From Clostridiales bacterium (GTDB taxonomy: Bacteria > Bacillota > Clostridia > Oscillospirales > Ruminococcaceae), in assembly GCA_012800685.1 (NCBI GenBank), contig JAAZIT010000297.1, positions 1-6,353 on the forward strand: a stretch of 6,353 nt of DNA, read 5' to 3'. A model generated the notes under the pieces. It had not been told where the DNA came from. It saw only the letters and a list, made by a program, of their open reading frames with translations, and did no database searches. The position numbers and the translations under genes were made by a program. This document shows, piece after piece, positions 1-6,120 of the stretch (within the stretch, counting starts at the first letter, position 1; every line of letters starts with the position of its first letter).

Positions 1-567
1 TAAATACTCGTCTAAAGTTCCCTCTGCATCAAGTATTCTAGTAAGCTCTTCATCAGGAATAGCGTCTTCTTCAGTTGCAGTTCTTTCAACAAACCTTGAT
101 TTGCTTGATTTTTTACTTACAACAGCATTAGCAACCATTTCTTCAATAGAAAGCTCAGATTCTTGAAAAGAATCGTCGTCAACCTCATCATCAGGAGTAT
201 TATTAATTGATATTTCTGATGTATTATAGATGTCACGAACGACACTTTTAGAACGTCGCACAGCTTCAGGAGGTTTTTGAGTTTTAAGCTCATCTCGAGA
301 TACTTGAACAGTCGTATCATAAATCCTATGTTGTTTTTTTGTTGAATTTATGGTTTTGCGATGTTGGTTATCATAAGTCTCAACAGTTAAAGGATTGACG
401 TTTTTCATCTGTGTTTTTGGTTTAGCAATATTCTTTGATTTCTCATATTTAGCATTGCCTTCATTCTCTTTTTTATTATTTGAAGCAAGTGCTAAAAGGT
501 CATCTAAGGTGGTTTTTAGTTCTTTTTCTATTTTTTTATCACCAAATAAAGCTCGATTGTCTGCCAT
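1..567 (-). CDS. Hydrophilic acidic protein of unknown function, N-terminal 189 codons (runs off left edge)
   Basis: This is an open frame of 189 codons from the ATG at 567-565 to the first base of the window with no stop, so the C-terminus is missing. The start is supported by AAAGGA with an 8-base spacer to ATG. The visible protein begins MADNRALFGDKKIEKELKTT and has no signal peptide or membrane segment. Residues 9-35 could form a short charged helix. Residues 36-115 are rich in Lys, Asn, Gln, Thr and Ser and look disordered. Residues 125-143 are strongly acidic (DDEVDDD, then ESELSIEE), and a second acidic run covers 165-187. I recognise no domain. A long disordered cytoplasmic N-terminus in front of a folded or membrane domain beyond the edge is one possibility, but that is inference. 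It has its own promoter and lies beyond the ATPase terminator, so it need not be functionally linked to the ATPase. Confidence 0.8.
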   Translation of the reverse strand, partial: MADNRALFGDKKIEKELKTTLDDLLALASNNKKENEGNAKYEKSKNIAKPKTQMKNVNPLTVETYDNQHRKTINSTKKQHRIYDTTVQVSRDELKTQKPPEAVRRSKSVVRDIYNTSEISINNTPDDEVDDDSFQESELSIEEMVANAVVSKKSSKSRFVERTATEEDAIPDEELTRILDAEGTLDEYL

Positions 568-660
568 ACTAAAATTCCTTTCATGATTGAATCATCTGAA
601 TTAATCATTTAAAATCTAATTATAATTAGTTTCATAATTAGATCCTATCTTTTGTACACA
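568..660 (-). promoter_or_regulatory. Structured AT-rich 5' leader of the downstream unknown gene
   Basis: This is the predicted untranslated leader between the promoter at 695-667 and the ATG at 567, about 90 bases long. It contains an inverted repeat with 10-base perfect arms at 614-623 and 634-643 (ATCTAATTAT / ATAATTAGAT) around a 10-base loop. A 14-base perfect palindrome at 616-629 overlaps the first arm, so the two folds exclude each other. A third small dyad at 583-595 (ATGATT-G-AATCAT on the plus strand) sits directly upstream of the Shine-Dalgarno at 580-576. The stems are almost all A-T, so they are weak as RNA. They could equally be a DNA operator. No known riboswitch class is recognised. 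Confidence 0.4.
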
Positions 661-666
661 ACTTTT

Positions 667-695
667 ATTATAATACATTTCACTATATAAATCAA
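667..695 (-). promoter_or_regulatory. Sigma-70/SigA-type promoter for the unknown gene at 567
   Basis: On the minus strand, TTGATT (695-690, four of six bases matching TTGACA) is followed after exactly 17 bases by a perfect TATAAT (672-667). It lies between the ATPase operon terminator and the next gene, pointing at that gene. The predicted transcription start is near 660. Sequence this AT-rich produces chance -10 boxes, but the ideal spacing and position make this a good candidate. Confidence 0.65.
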
Positions 696-726
696 CTATT
701 TTACAAAAAATATTTTATTTTTACAT

Positions 727-758
727 AAAACGACAAAAACCGTTCAATTGAACGGTTT
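727..758 (-). terminator. Intrinsic terminator of the V/A-ATPase operon
   Basis: Positions 737-758 are a 22-base perfect palindrome. As RNA it gives a 9-pair stem (AAACCGTTC with GAACGGTTT) and an AATT loop. On the minus strand the stem runs into a U tract that is interrupted (TTTTT, GTCG, TTTT, ending near 727). It begins 12 bases after the subunit D stop codon. The plus strand has no comparable T run, so it acts chiefly on the ATPase transcript. The broken U tract may allow some read-through. Confidence 0.78.
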
Positions 759-770
759 CATATAAAAATA

Positions 771-1409
771 TTATTCTTTTTGTTGCTTTAATAATTTTTG
801 CATTTTTTGCTTTTTAATAACCTTCATCCGTGAAAATTCTTCACGTTCCTTTTCCTCGAGAGCTGTAGAAATAAATTTTACAATGCCCTCATGCCGTGGG
901 ATAATAATATTTTTTAGAGCGTTAGCACGTCTTTGAGTCTTTTTTATAGCATTAGCTAGACGATATATGCTGTTTTCAACTTCGGCGAGAGAAATGGTAA
1001 TTTTCTTAGCCTTGTCAAAGGATATATAAGCTTTGTCAAGCTGTGAGTTTGTAGGATTAAAACCATAGGAAATATGCAATGGTTCATCATCAATTGACAC
1101 ACGAGGAAGCTCAACACCCATAACGCTTCGAGTTTTTATCTTAACGGAATTTTCAATTGGAACACTTTCGCAATATGGTGATATTAATCCCATAGTTACG
1201 TTTGCCATTTGAAGTGCTGAATAAGCTTCTTTATAAATATCCTCAATAGAACCTCTTAAATTCTTTGCTTGTTCTATTAGTGACATCATTTCTCTAATAA
1301 GAATATTTCTTTTTCGGTCAAGCAAATCATAACCTAACTTTGCCAAAGAAAGTGCTTTTTTTGTTGTAATTAAATTTCCTTTGGTAGGAAATACCTGCTG
1401 TTGTGCCAT
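771..1409 (-). CDS. ntpD: V/A-type ATPase subunit D (central rotor shaft)
   Basis: Subunit D is the long coiled-coil shaft that turns inside the A3B3 head and, with subunit F, passes torque to the membrane ring. At 212 residues it has the usual length. Its N-terminal helix (about 6-60) carries the family pattern PTKGNLITTKKALSLAK followed by LLDRKRNILIREM. A middle section (about 75-125) is non-helical. The C-terminal helix (about 135-205) contains RRANALKNIIIPR and a charged KEREEFSRMKVIKKQK stretch, also typical. The start is ATG, preceded by an unusual GGGGGTGA Shine-Dalgarno at 1423-1416, with 9 bases between the last G of the run and the ATG. It follows subunit B by 25 bases and is the last gene before the terminator, as D is in many ntp-type operons. 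Nothing appears truncated. Confidence 0.97.
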   Translation of the reverse strand: MAQQQVFPTKGNLITTKKALSLAKLGYDLLDRKRNILIREMMSLIEQAKNLRGSIEDIYKEAYSALQMANVTMGLISPYCESVPIENSVKIKTRSVMGVELPRVSIDDEPLHISYGFNPTNSQLDKAYISFDKAKKITISLAEVENSIYRLANAIKKTQRRANALKNIIIPRHEGIVKFISTALEEKEREEFSRMKVIKKQKMQKLLKQQKE

Positions 1410-1434
1410 GTTAGCTCACCCCCATTTAATATAC

Positions 1435-2832
1435 TTACTTAATATAATCATGTGCCTTTGATGGGTCATAATATTTCTTTAAATGCTCTTCATCAACACG
1501 ATCAAGCTCGGTAATTGGAAGTGTAGAAAGCAATGCCCAACCTAAATCTAGGGTCTCTTCAATCGAACGGTTGTCGGTAAAATCCTGCTTTAAAAAATAC
1601 TTTTCAAATAAAACACCAAACTTAATAAATGCCTTATCGTTTGGAGCAAGCTCCTCCTCGCCGATTACAGAAGCCAAGGCTCTTGCATCTTGAACTCTTG
1701 CATATGATGCAAATAGCTGGTTAGAAACAGCTGAATGGTCCTCTCTTGTATAGCCCTCTCCAATACCGTCCTTCATAAGTCTTGAAAGAGATGGAAGAAC
1801 TGATACAGGTGGGTAAATTCCAGTTGCATCAAGATTTCTGTCTAAAACGATCTGCCCCTCTGTGATGTAACCAGTAAGGTCTGGAATTGGGTGGGTTATG
1901 TCATCATTCGGCATGGTTAGGATTGGAATTTGTGTTACAGAGCCAGACGCTCCCTCAATTACACCAGCTCTCTCATAAAGTGAGGCTAGGTCTGAATATA
2001 GATAACCAGGATAGCCTTTTCTTCCAGGAATCTCTCCCTTAGAAGATGAGAATTCTCTTAAAGCCTCTGCGTAAGAAGTCATATCTGTTAAAATAACAAG
2101 TATGTGCATATTATGCTCAAAGGCTAGATATTCAGCTGCTGTAAGAGCACATCTAGGGGTAAGGGTTCTCTCAATAATAGGGTCGTTTGAAAGGTTTAGG
2201 AACATAACAACCTTTTGTAAAACCCCAGTTTCTTCAAAGCTTCTCTTAAAATAATCAGCAACGTCATTTTTAACACCCATTGCACCAAAAACAATAGCAA
2301 AGCCTTGACCGCTTTCTTCTGCAATTTTAGCCTGTCTAACAATTTGCACAGCAAGCTTGTTGTGCGAAAGTCCAGAGCCAGAGAAGATAGGAAGCTTTTG
2401 CCCTCTAATAAGGGTTGTTAAAGCATCTATTGAGGAAATACCAGTGTTAATATAGTTTCTAGGATAAACACGAGAAACAGGATTAAGAGGTTTTCCGTTT
2501 ATGTCAGCAGACTTGTCTGCATATATATCACCTAAGCCGTCGATTGGCTTTCCAGCGCCGTTAAAAATTCTTCCTAGAATTTCTGTTGAAAGTGGAAGCT
2601 CCATAGGCTTGCCTTCAAATTTAACCTCAGTGTTTGTTAGTGATAAGCCTTTAGTTCCCTCAAAAACTTGAAGGACAGCTCTTTCACCATCAATCTGAAC
2701 AACTCTAGCAAGACGTTCACCGCCGTTGTCAAGCTTAATTTTAGCAATTTCATCAAAGCCGATGTTTTTAACCTTGTCAAGAACAACTAGCGGACCGTTA
2801 ATTTCGCTAAGACCAACATATTTAATTGCCAC
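1435..2832 (-). CDS. ntpB: V/A-type ATPase subunit B (non-catalytic nucleotide-site subunit of the A3B3 head)
   Basis: Subunit B alternates with A in the soluble hexamer and contributes to the catalytic interface without hydrolysing ATP itself. At 465 residues it has full family length. The N-terminal beta-barrel (about 1-75) opens with YVGLSEINGPLVVLD. The central domain has IFSGSGLSHNKLAVQI (149-164), where a true P-loop would be; the missing GK[TS] is normal for B. RGQKLPIFSG, LTDMTSYAEALRE (248-260) and GRKGYPGYLYSDLASLYERAG (270-290) are hallmark blocks. VLPSLSRLM places Arg351 as the arginine finger reaching the neighbouring A site, corresponding to Arg350 of Enterococcus hirae NtpB. 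The C-terminal helical domain covers about 360-465. The start is GTG at 2832, set by AAGGAGG (2847-2841) with an 8-base spacer. That site overlaps the stop codon of subunit A, which suggests translational coupling and matched A:B output. Confidence 0.98.
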   Translation of the reverse strand: MAIKYVGLSEINGPLVVLDKVKNIGFDEIAKIKLDNGGERLARVVQIDGERAVLQVFEGTKGLSLTNTEVKFEGKPMELPLSTEILGRIFNGAGKPIDGLGDIYADKSADINGKPLNPVSRVYPRNYINTGISSIDALTTLIRGQKLPIFSGSGLSHNKLAVQIVRQAKIAEESGQGFAIVFGAMGVKNDVADYFKRSFEETGVLQKVVMFLNLSNDPIIERTLTPRCALTAAEYLAFEHNMHILVILTDMTSYAEALREFSSSKGEIPGRKGYPGYLYSDLASLYERAGVIEGASGSVTQIPILTMPNDDITHPIPDLTGYITEGQIVLDRNLDATGIYPPVSVLPSLSRLMKDGIGEGYTREDHSAVSNQLFASYARVQDARALASVIGEEELAPNDKAFIKFGVLFEKYFLKQDFTDNRSIEETLDLGWALLSTLPITELDRVDEEHLKKYYDPSKAHDYIK

Positions 2833-2847
2833 AGTACCGCCCTCCTT
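2833..2847 (-). promoter_or_regulatory. Ribosome binding site of ntpB, overlapping the ntpA stop codon
   Basis: On the minus strand the ntpA stop TAA (2848-2846) shares its last two bases with AAGGAGG (2847-2841). Eight bases then lead to the GTG start of ntpB at 2832. Ribosomes ending A would be placed directly on the B initiation site, consistent with coupled synthesis of two subunits needed in 1:1 ratio. The coupling is inferred from the layout. Confidence 0.8.
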
Positions 2848-4603
2848 AATTGTTAGCTTTCAATTTTTCGAAAGCCTCATTAATTGTTGTTATGTATTCC
2901 TCAAACAGCTCAGGCTTGTCATTTGGAATATCATATTTCATTTTTACTACCTTATCAAAGACATCTGTTTCTAAAATAGTATCCATTGTAACACCTAAGG
3001 ATACAAGCTCCTTAGACTTTTCATAAAGCTTTAAAATAACTATCATCATTAAATATTGTTTTTCAAGTGGAACATAGGTATCATCCTTGTGATAAGCGTT
3101 CTGTTGAAGAAAACCAACTCTTATAATTCTAGCAACTTCAATAAGAAGCTTTTGGTCGTCTGGAAGTACATCAGTACCCATTAGCTTAACAATTTCCATT
3201 AATGTGTTTTCTTGAACTAGAATATTAGATATTTCTTGTCTTACGGACATAAAGTCTTTGTTGACATTTTCGTTGTAAAAATCTGAAAGGTCGTCAACGT
3301 ATTCAGAATAGCTGTCGTTCCAGTTAATTGCAGGGTAGTGTCTAGCGTACGCTAAGGACTTATCTAATGCCCAAAAGCAACGTACAAAACGCTTTGTGTT
3401 TTGAGTTACTGGCTCTGAAAAGTCAGCACCCTGTGGTGATACAGCCCCAATAATTGTAACTGAGCCTTCTTTTTCGCTAAGTGTTTTTACATAGCCTGCA
3501 CGCTCGTAAAATTCAGAGAGACGTGATGGAAGATAAGCAGGGAAGCCCTCTTCAGCAGGCATTTCTTCTAATCGACCAGAAATTTCTCTAAGTGCTTCAG
3601 CCCAGCGTGATGTTGAGTCAGCCATTATTGCAATGTGATAACCCATGTCACGATAGTATTCGGCAAGAGTGATTCCTGTATAAATAGATGCCTCACGAGC
3701 GGCAACAGGCATATTTGAGGTGTTTGCAATAAGCACAGTTCTGTCTGTAAGAGGTCTATTTGTTTTAGGGTCAATTAGCTCTGAAAACTCCTCAAGTACT
3801 TGAGTCATTTCATTTCCACGCTCGCCACAGCCAATATAAACAATTATGTCTGCGTCGCACCATTTAGCGAGCTGGTGCTGTGTCATTGTTTTACCTGTTC
3901 CAAATCCTCCTGGAATAGCGGCAGTACCGCCCTTAGCAATAGGTAAAATTGTATCAATAATACGTTGCCCTGTTATAAGTGGACGGTTTATCGGAAGTCT
4001 TTCAACACAAGGTCTTGGAGTTCTTATTGGCCATTTTTGTGCCAAAGTTAGCTCAATAATTTCGCCGTCCTCATTTTTAATCTTAATAATAGTATCATTA
4101 ATAGTATATTTTCCGTTTTCAGCAACCCAAATAACCTCTCCACTTTTAATAAAAGGGGAAAGCATGGATTTGTGAACGATAATTGGAGTTTCTGGACAGC
4201 TAGCAAAAATCTCGCCAGCTTTAAGAATATCCCCAACATTTGTTAAAATAGTTACATCAAACTTCCTGTCAACATCTAATGATGAAACGTTAGTGCCGTC
4301 ATCAATGTATGCACCTGAAATTTCTGCAAGCTTTTGTAATGGACGTTCAATTCCATCAAATATGTTAGATATAATACCTGGACCCAATAGGGCTGACATA
4401 GGGTCTCCAGTTGAATAAACTGGTTCGCCAGGCATAAGTCCTGATGTGCTTTCGTAAACCTGAATGGTTGTTAATTCGTCGGTTATACCAATAACCTCAC
4501 CGATAAATTTCTTGTTACCCACATAAACCATTTCAAGCATTGAAAAGTCCTTAGTATCTTTGACCTTGACTACTGGGCCATTTATTGAATAAATTTTATT
4601 CAA
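2846..4603 (-). CDS. ntpA: V/A-type ATPase subunit A (catalytic ATP-binding subunit)
   Basis: Subunit A is the catalytic ATPase subunit of the A3B3 head. With the TTG start at 4603 it is 585 residues, full length. The N-terminal barrel opens MNKIYSINGPVVKV. LGPGIISNIFDGIERPL precedes the non-homologous insert typical of A subunits (about 105-190). The Walker A loop is GGFGTGKT (232-239), the catalytic glutamate is Glu261 in GCGERGNEM, and the Walker B aspartate is Asp329 in IAIMADSTSRWAEALRE. GFPAYLPSRLSEFYERAG and GAVSPQGADFSEPVTQNTKR are further signature blocks. A helical C-terminal domain follows about residue 435. In-frame GTG (4612) and ATG (4609) codons lie only -1 to 2 bases from the GAGG, whereas TTG at 4603 is 8 bases away, so I prefer TTG; starting at GTG would give 588 residues. 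The gene follows subunit E almost directly, with no subunit C gene between them. The P-loop second residue is Gly where Pro is commoner (GPFGxGKT). Confidence 0.97.
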   Translation of the reverse strand: MNKIYSINGPVVKVKDTKDFSMLEMVYVGNKKFIGEVIGITDELTTIQVYESTSGLMPGEPVYSTGDPMSALLGPGIISNIFDGIERPLQKLAEISGAYIDDGTNVSSLDVDRKFDVTILTNVGDILKAGEIFASCPETPIIVHKSMLSPFIKSGEVIWVAENGKYTINDTIIKIKNEDGEIIELTLAQKWPIRTPRPCVERLPINRPLITGQRIIDTILPIAKGGTAAIPGGFGTGKTMTQHQLAKWCDADIIVYIGCGERGNEMTQVLEEFSELIDPKTNRPLTDRTVLIANTSNMPVAAREASIYTGITLAEYYRDMGYHIAIMADSTSRWAEALREISGRLEEMPAEEGFPAYLPSRLSEFYERAGYVKTLSEKEGSVTIIGAVSPQGADFSEPVTQNTKRFVRCFWALDKSLAYARHYPAINWNDSYSEYVDDLSDFYNENVNKDFMSVRQEISNILVQENTLMEIVKLMGTDVLPDDQKLLIEVARIIRVGFLQQNAYHKDDTYVPLEKQYLMMIVILKLYEKSKELVSLGVTMDTILETDVFDKVVKMKYDIPNDKPELFEEYITTINEAFEKLKANN

Positions 4604-4615
4604 ATTCATCACCTC
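4604..4615 (-). promoter_or_regulatory. Ribosome binding site of ntpA that overlaps two decoy start codons
   Basis: The minus strand at 4615-4608 reads GAGGTGAT, eight bases matching the complement of the 16S rRNA 3' end. The GTG at 4612 and ATG at 4609 fall inside or just after it, too close for normal initiation. The in-frame TTG at 4603 is 8 bases from the GAGG core. The subunit E stop ends at 4621, so this site sits in the tiny E-A gap, suggesting coupled translation. Confidence 0.6.
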
Positions 4616-4620
4616 ACGGT

Positions 4621-5217
4621 TTATTTGAGTTTAAAGTCCGCTTTTTTGTGGAACTTATCAATTTGTTCTTCAAATGCTGAATCAATTGTATTGTCGCATA
4701 GTATATTTTCTTCTGGATAATAAACTGATAATCCACCAAGCTTAATTGATTTCTTTTCTTGAAATGTGTATGAATCCCCTGCAATTTTTGAAAGAGCGTC
4801 AGAATATTTAATATCACTAGGTGATAAGTATACAACACCAGTTTTTTTGGGATTTTCTAATACAATGTTTTCTAAGTGCTTGCTTAAAAAAACAGAGTAA
4901 TCGTCGCTGTTTTTAAAGTCATTGAGCATAGATTTAACATTTTCGAAAACTTTTGATGCCAGCTTTTCACGATGATTTAAAATCACCTTTTTAGATTTAA
5001 GCTCTTGAGTTGCAACAATTTTTATGTATTTTTGCTGTATGTTTTTTACATCTTCTTTTATGGCAAAGTAAGCATCACCAAGTGAAGAGTCGTTTGCACT
5101 TTGAATTTCGTTGTTATGAGTATTGGTAGCACTTGCAATAATTTCAGCGGCTTCTTTATCGGCGACGCTATATACTGCATTGCTAAATCTTCTTAACTTT
5201 TCTGATTCTGTACTCAT
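4621..5217 (-). CDS. ntpE: V/A-type ATPase subunit E (peripheral stalk)
   Basis: Subunit E forms, with a G/H-type partner, the peripheral stalk that holds the A3B3 head still against the membrane stator. The 198 residues match the family size. Residues 1-110 are a long charged helix suited to the coiled-coil stalk (for example KLRRFSNAVYSVADKEAAEI). The compact C-terminal domain (about 115-198) ends with the family pattern KLGGLSVYYPEENILCDNT followed by a charged helix ending in FKLK; the GG...(D)NT block is the most recognisable part. The start is ATG at 5217, with AAGGAGG (5233-5227) and a 9-base spacer. Subunit F lies 84 bases upstream, the widest gap in the operon, and subunit A follows within about 20 bases. 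E is poorly conserved in general, so the call rests on the C-terminal motif, length and position. Confidence 0.93.
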   Translation of the reverse strand: MSTESEKLRRFSNAVYSVADKEAAEIIASATNTHNNEIQSANDSSLGDAYFAIKEDVKNIQQKYIKIVATQELKSKKVILNHREKLASKVFENVKSMLNDFKNSDDYSVFLSKHLENIVLENPKKTGVVYLSPSDIKYSDALSKIAGDSYTFQEKKSIKLGGLSVYYPEENILCDNTIDSAFEEQIDKFHKKADFKLK

Positions 5218-5301
5218 TACGGTTTCCCTCCTTAATTGATTAGTTGTGCTATTGTGTAATAAAAGGCTTATAAAACTATTATTTAAGTGTTGGGGTAAGC
5301 T

Positions 5302-5610
5302 TTAAAGTTTAACTCCAACAGCTTCTTGAACATATTTTGAAATAGTTTCAGAAATCTTTGATGTAGCATGTCTATCTGGAATTTCAACAATAAGAGGTTG
5401 CTTTTGGGTAAGCTTTAGCTCATAAACTGTTTCGCTGCAAAGAGAAATAAGTTCCTTTGTCATTAAAATAATTCCAATTTCCTTGTCATTAACAGCTTTA
5501 TGCAAAGCCTCTTCAACTTCTTTCTTTGTATGAACAACAACACCCTCAACACCTGTTAAACGCATACCCAATTGAGTATCAATGTTATCGCTTATAAGAA
5601 AAAATTTCAA
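5302..5610 (-). CDS. ntpG: V/A-type ATPase subunit F (central rotor stalk), probable TTG start
   Basis: Subunit F is the small soluble protein that binds the shaft subunit D in the rotor; in Enterococcus hirae it is named NtpG. With the TTG start the protein is 102 residues and begins MKFFLISDNIDTQLGMRLTG, the form usual for this family. An alternating beta/alpha fold of about 1-75 includes GMRLTGVEGVVVHT and IGIILMTKEL. IVEIPDRH (74-81) is the conserved turn, and a C-terminal helix (about 84-102) contacts D. An in-frame ATG lies two codons upstream at 5616, but only one base separates it from the GGAGG (5622-5618), whereas TTG at 5610 is 7 bases away. The ATG version would be 104 residues. 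The gene lies between K and E, whereas in E. hirae the corresponding gene lies after E and C. Confidence 0.94.
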   Translation of the reverse strand: MKFFLISDNIDTQLGMRLTGVEGVVVHTKKEVEEALHKAVNDKEIGIILMTKELISLCSETVYELKLTQKQPLIVEIPDRHATSKISETISKYVQEAVGVKL

Positions 5611-5624
5611 AACCATTCCTCCTT
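5611..5624 (-). promoter_or_regulatory. Ribosome binding site of the subunit F gene, deciding for TTG
   Basis: The minus strand reads AAGGAGGA at 5624-5617, a near-perfect Shine-Dalgarno. The ATG at 5616 follows after one base, too close for initiation. TTG at 5610 lies 7 bases past GGAGG, near the optimum, and yields the N-terminus expected for the family. Confidence 0.75.
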
Positions 5625-5646
5625 TTAGTATAAAAATAATTCTAAT

Positions 5647-6090
5647 TTAGCCTAAATTTGATATAATCATGATTGAAATAAGAAGTCCATAAAGTGCGAT
5701 ACCCTCGCCAAGTACAACGAATATAAGAGCCTTTACGAACGAGTTAGGGTTTTCTGAAACAGCACCGATAGCAGCAGATGAACCTGATGCAACAGCGATA
5801 CCTCCACCTAAGCAAGAAAGACCAACTGATAAAGCAGCGGCTATGTATCCAAGTCCTGCTCCAGTTGAAACAGCGGCAACAACCCCACCAGCCTCAGCGG
5901 CAGCAGAAGCAGAATTTCCTAGTGGAATTATAGTTGCGATAATCATTAATCCGAAAAATGAGCAAAGGTTAAATATAAATGCGTTCTTTGGACTTTTTCC
6001 AGACTTAACTTTCTTAATCATAGGGATAATAGGTGCTGCAAGTAATAGTATAGCAGCAAGTGGTATTAAAAATAAAAATGCAGTTTTCAT
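5647..6090 (-). CDS. ntpK: V/A-type ATPase subunit K (membrane rotor ring proteolipid)
   Basis: Subunit K forms the membrane ring that carries ions past subunit I. The 147 residues show four membrane segments: about 3-24, 37-58, 77-108 and 120-144. The second half resembles one complete c-type hairpin: a small-residue-rich helix (SVGLSCLGGGIAVASGSSAA), a polar loop (SENPNS) and an outer helix with the ion-binding carboxylate Glu129 in VVLGEGIALYGLLI. The first half is a hairpin around a basic loop (KKVKSGKSPKN) without the Gly-rich pattern or a carboxylate, so there is one ion site per four helices, as in Enterococcus hirae NtpK. In a from-memory ungapped comparison, E. hirae Gln110 falls on Val100 and the LPGTQ sodium motif of the second helix is absent, which could mean proton coupling. 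The start is ATG with GGAGG (6102-6098) and a 7-base spacer, 30 bases after subunit I. Confidence 0.95.
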   Translation of the reverse strand: MKTAFLFLIPLAAILLLAAPIIPMIKKVKSGKSPKNAFIFNLCSFFGLMIIATIIPLGNSASAAAEAGGVVAAVSTGAGLGYIAAALSVGLSCLGGGIAVASGSSAAIGAVSENPNSFVKALIFVVLGEGIALYGLLISIMIISNLG

Positions 6091-6120
6091 ATAAATGCCT
6101 CCAATATAAAATTAAAATAT

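Noticed and set aside
117..586. Open frames at 117-320 (minus) and 395-586 (plus) overlapping the unknown gene
   Set aside because: Both lie in other frames or on the opposite strand of a longer open frame that has a good start, Shine-Dalgarno and promoter; neither has its own convincing ribosome binding site.
540..608. Short upstream ORF in the leader, ATG at 608 (22 codons), overlapping the start of the unknown gene
   Set aside because: There is no Shine-Dalgarno before the ATG at 608, and AT-rich leaders produce such short frames by chance.
2370..2390. Loss of the Walker A lysine in subunit B as a sign of inactivation
   Set aside because: B subunits of V/A-ATPases normally lack a functional P-loop; the rest of the protein, including the arginine-finger region, is intact.
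5218..5301. Possible internal promoter or hairpin in the 84-base gap between subunits F and E (TATAAG-like box)
   Set aside because: No acceptable -35 element lies at the right distance and no substantial inverted repeat is seen; apart from the subunit E ribosome binding site I see nothing in this gap.
2726..6094. Plus-strand open frames at 2726-2974, 3846-4175 and 5843-6094, and minus-strand frames at 4048-4239 and 4614-4838
   Set aside because: All are shadows of the A, B, E and K genes in other frames, with no family resemblance or initiation signals.
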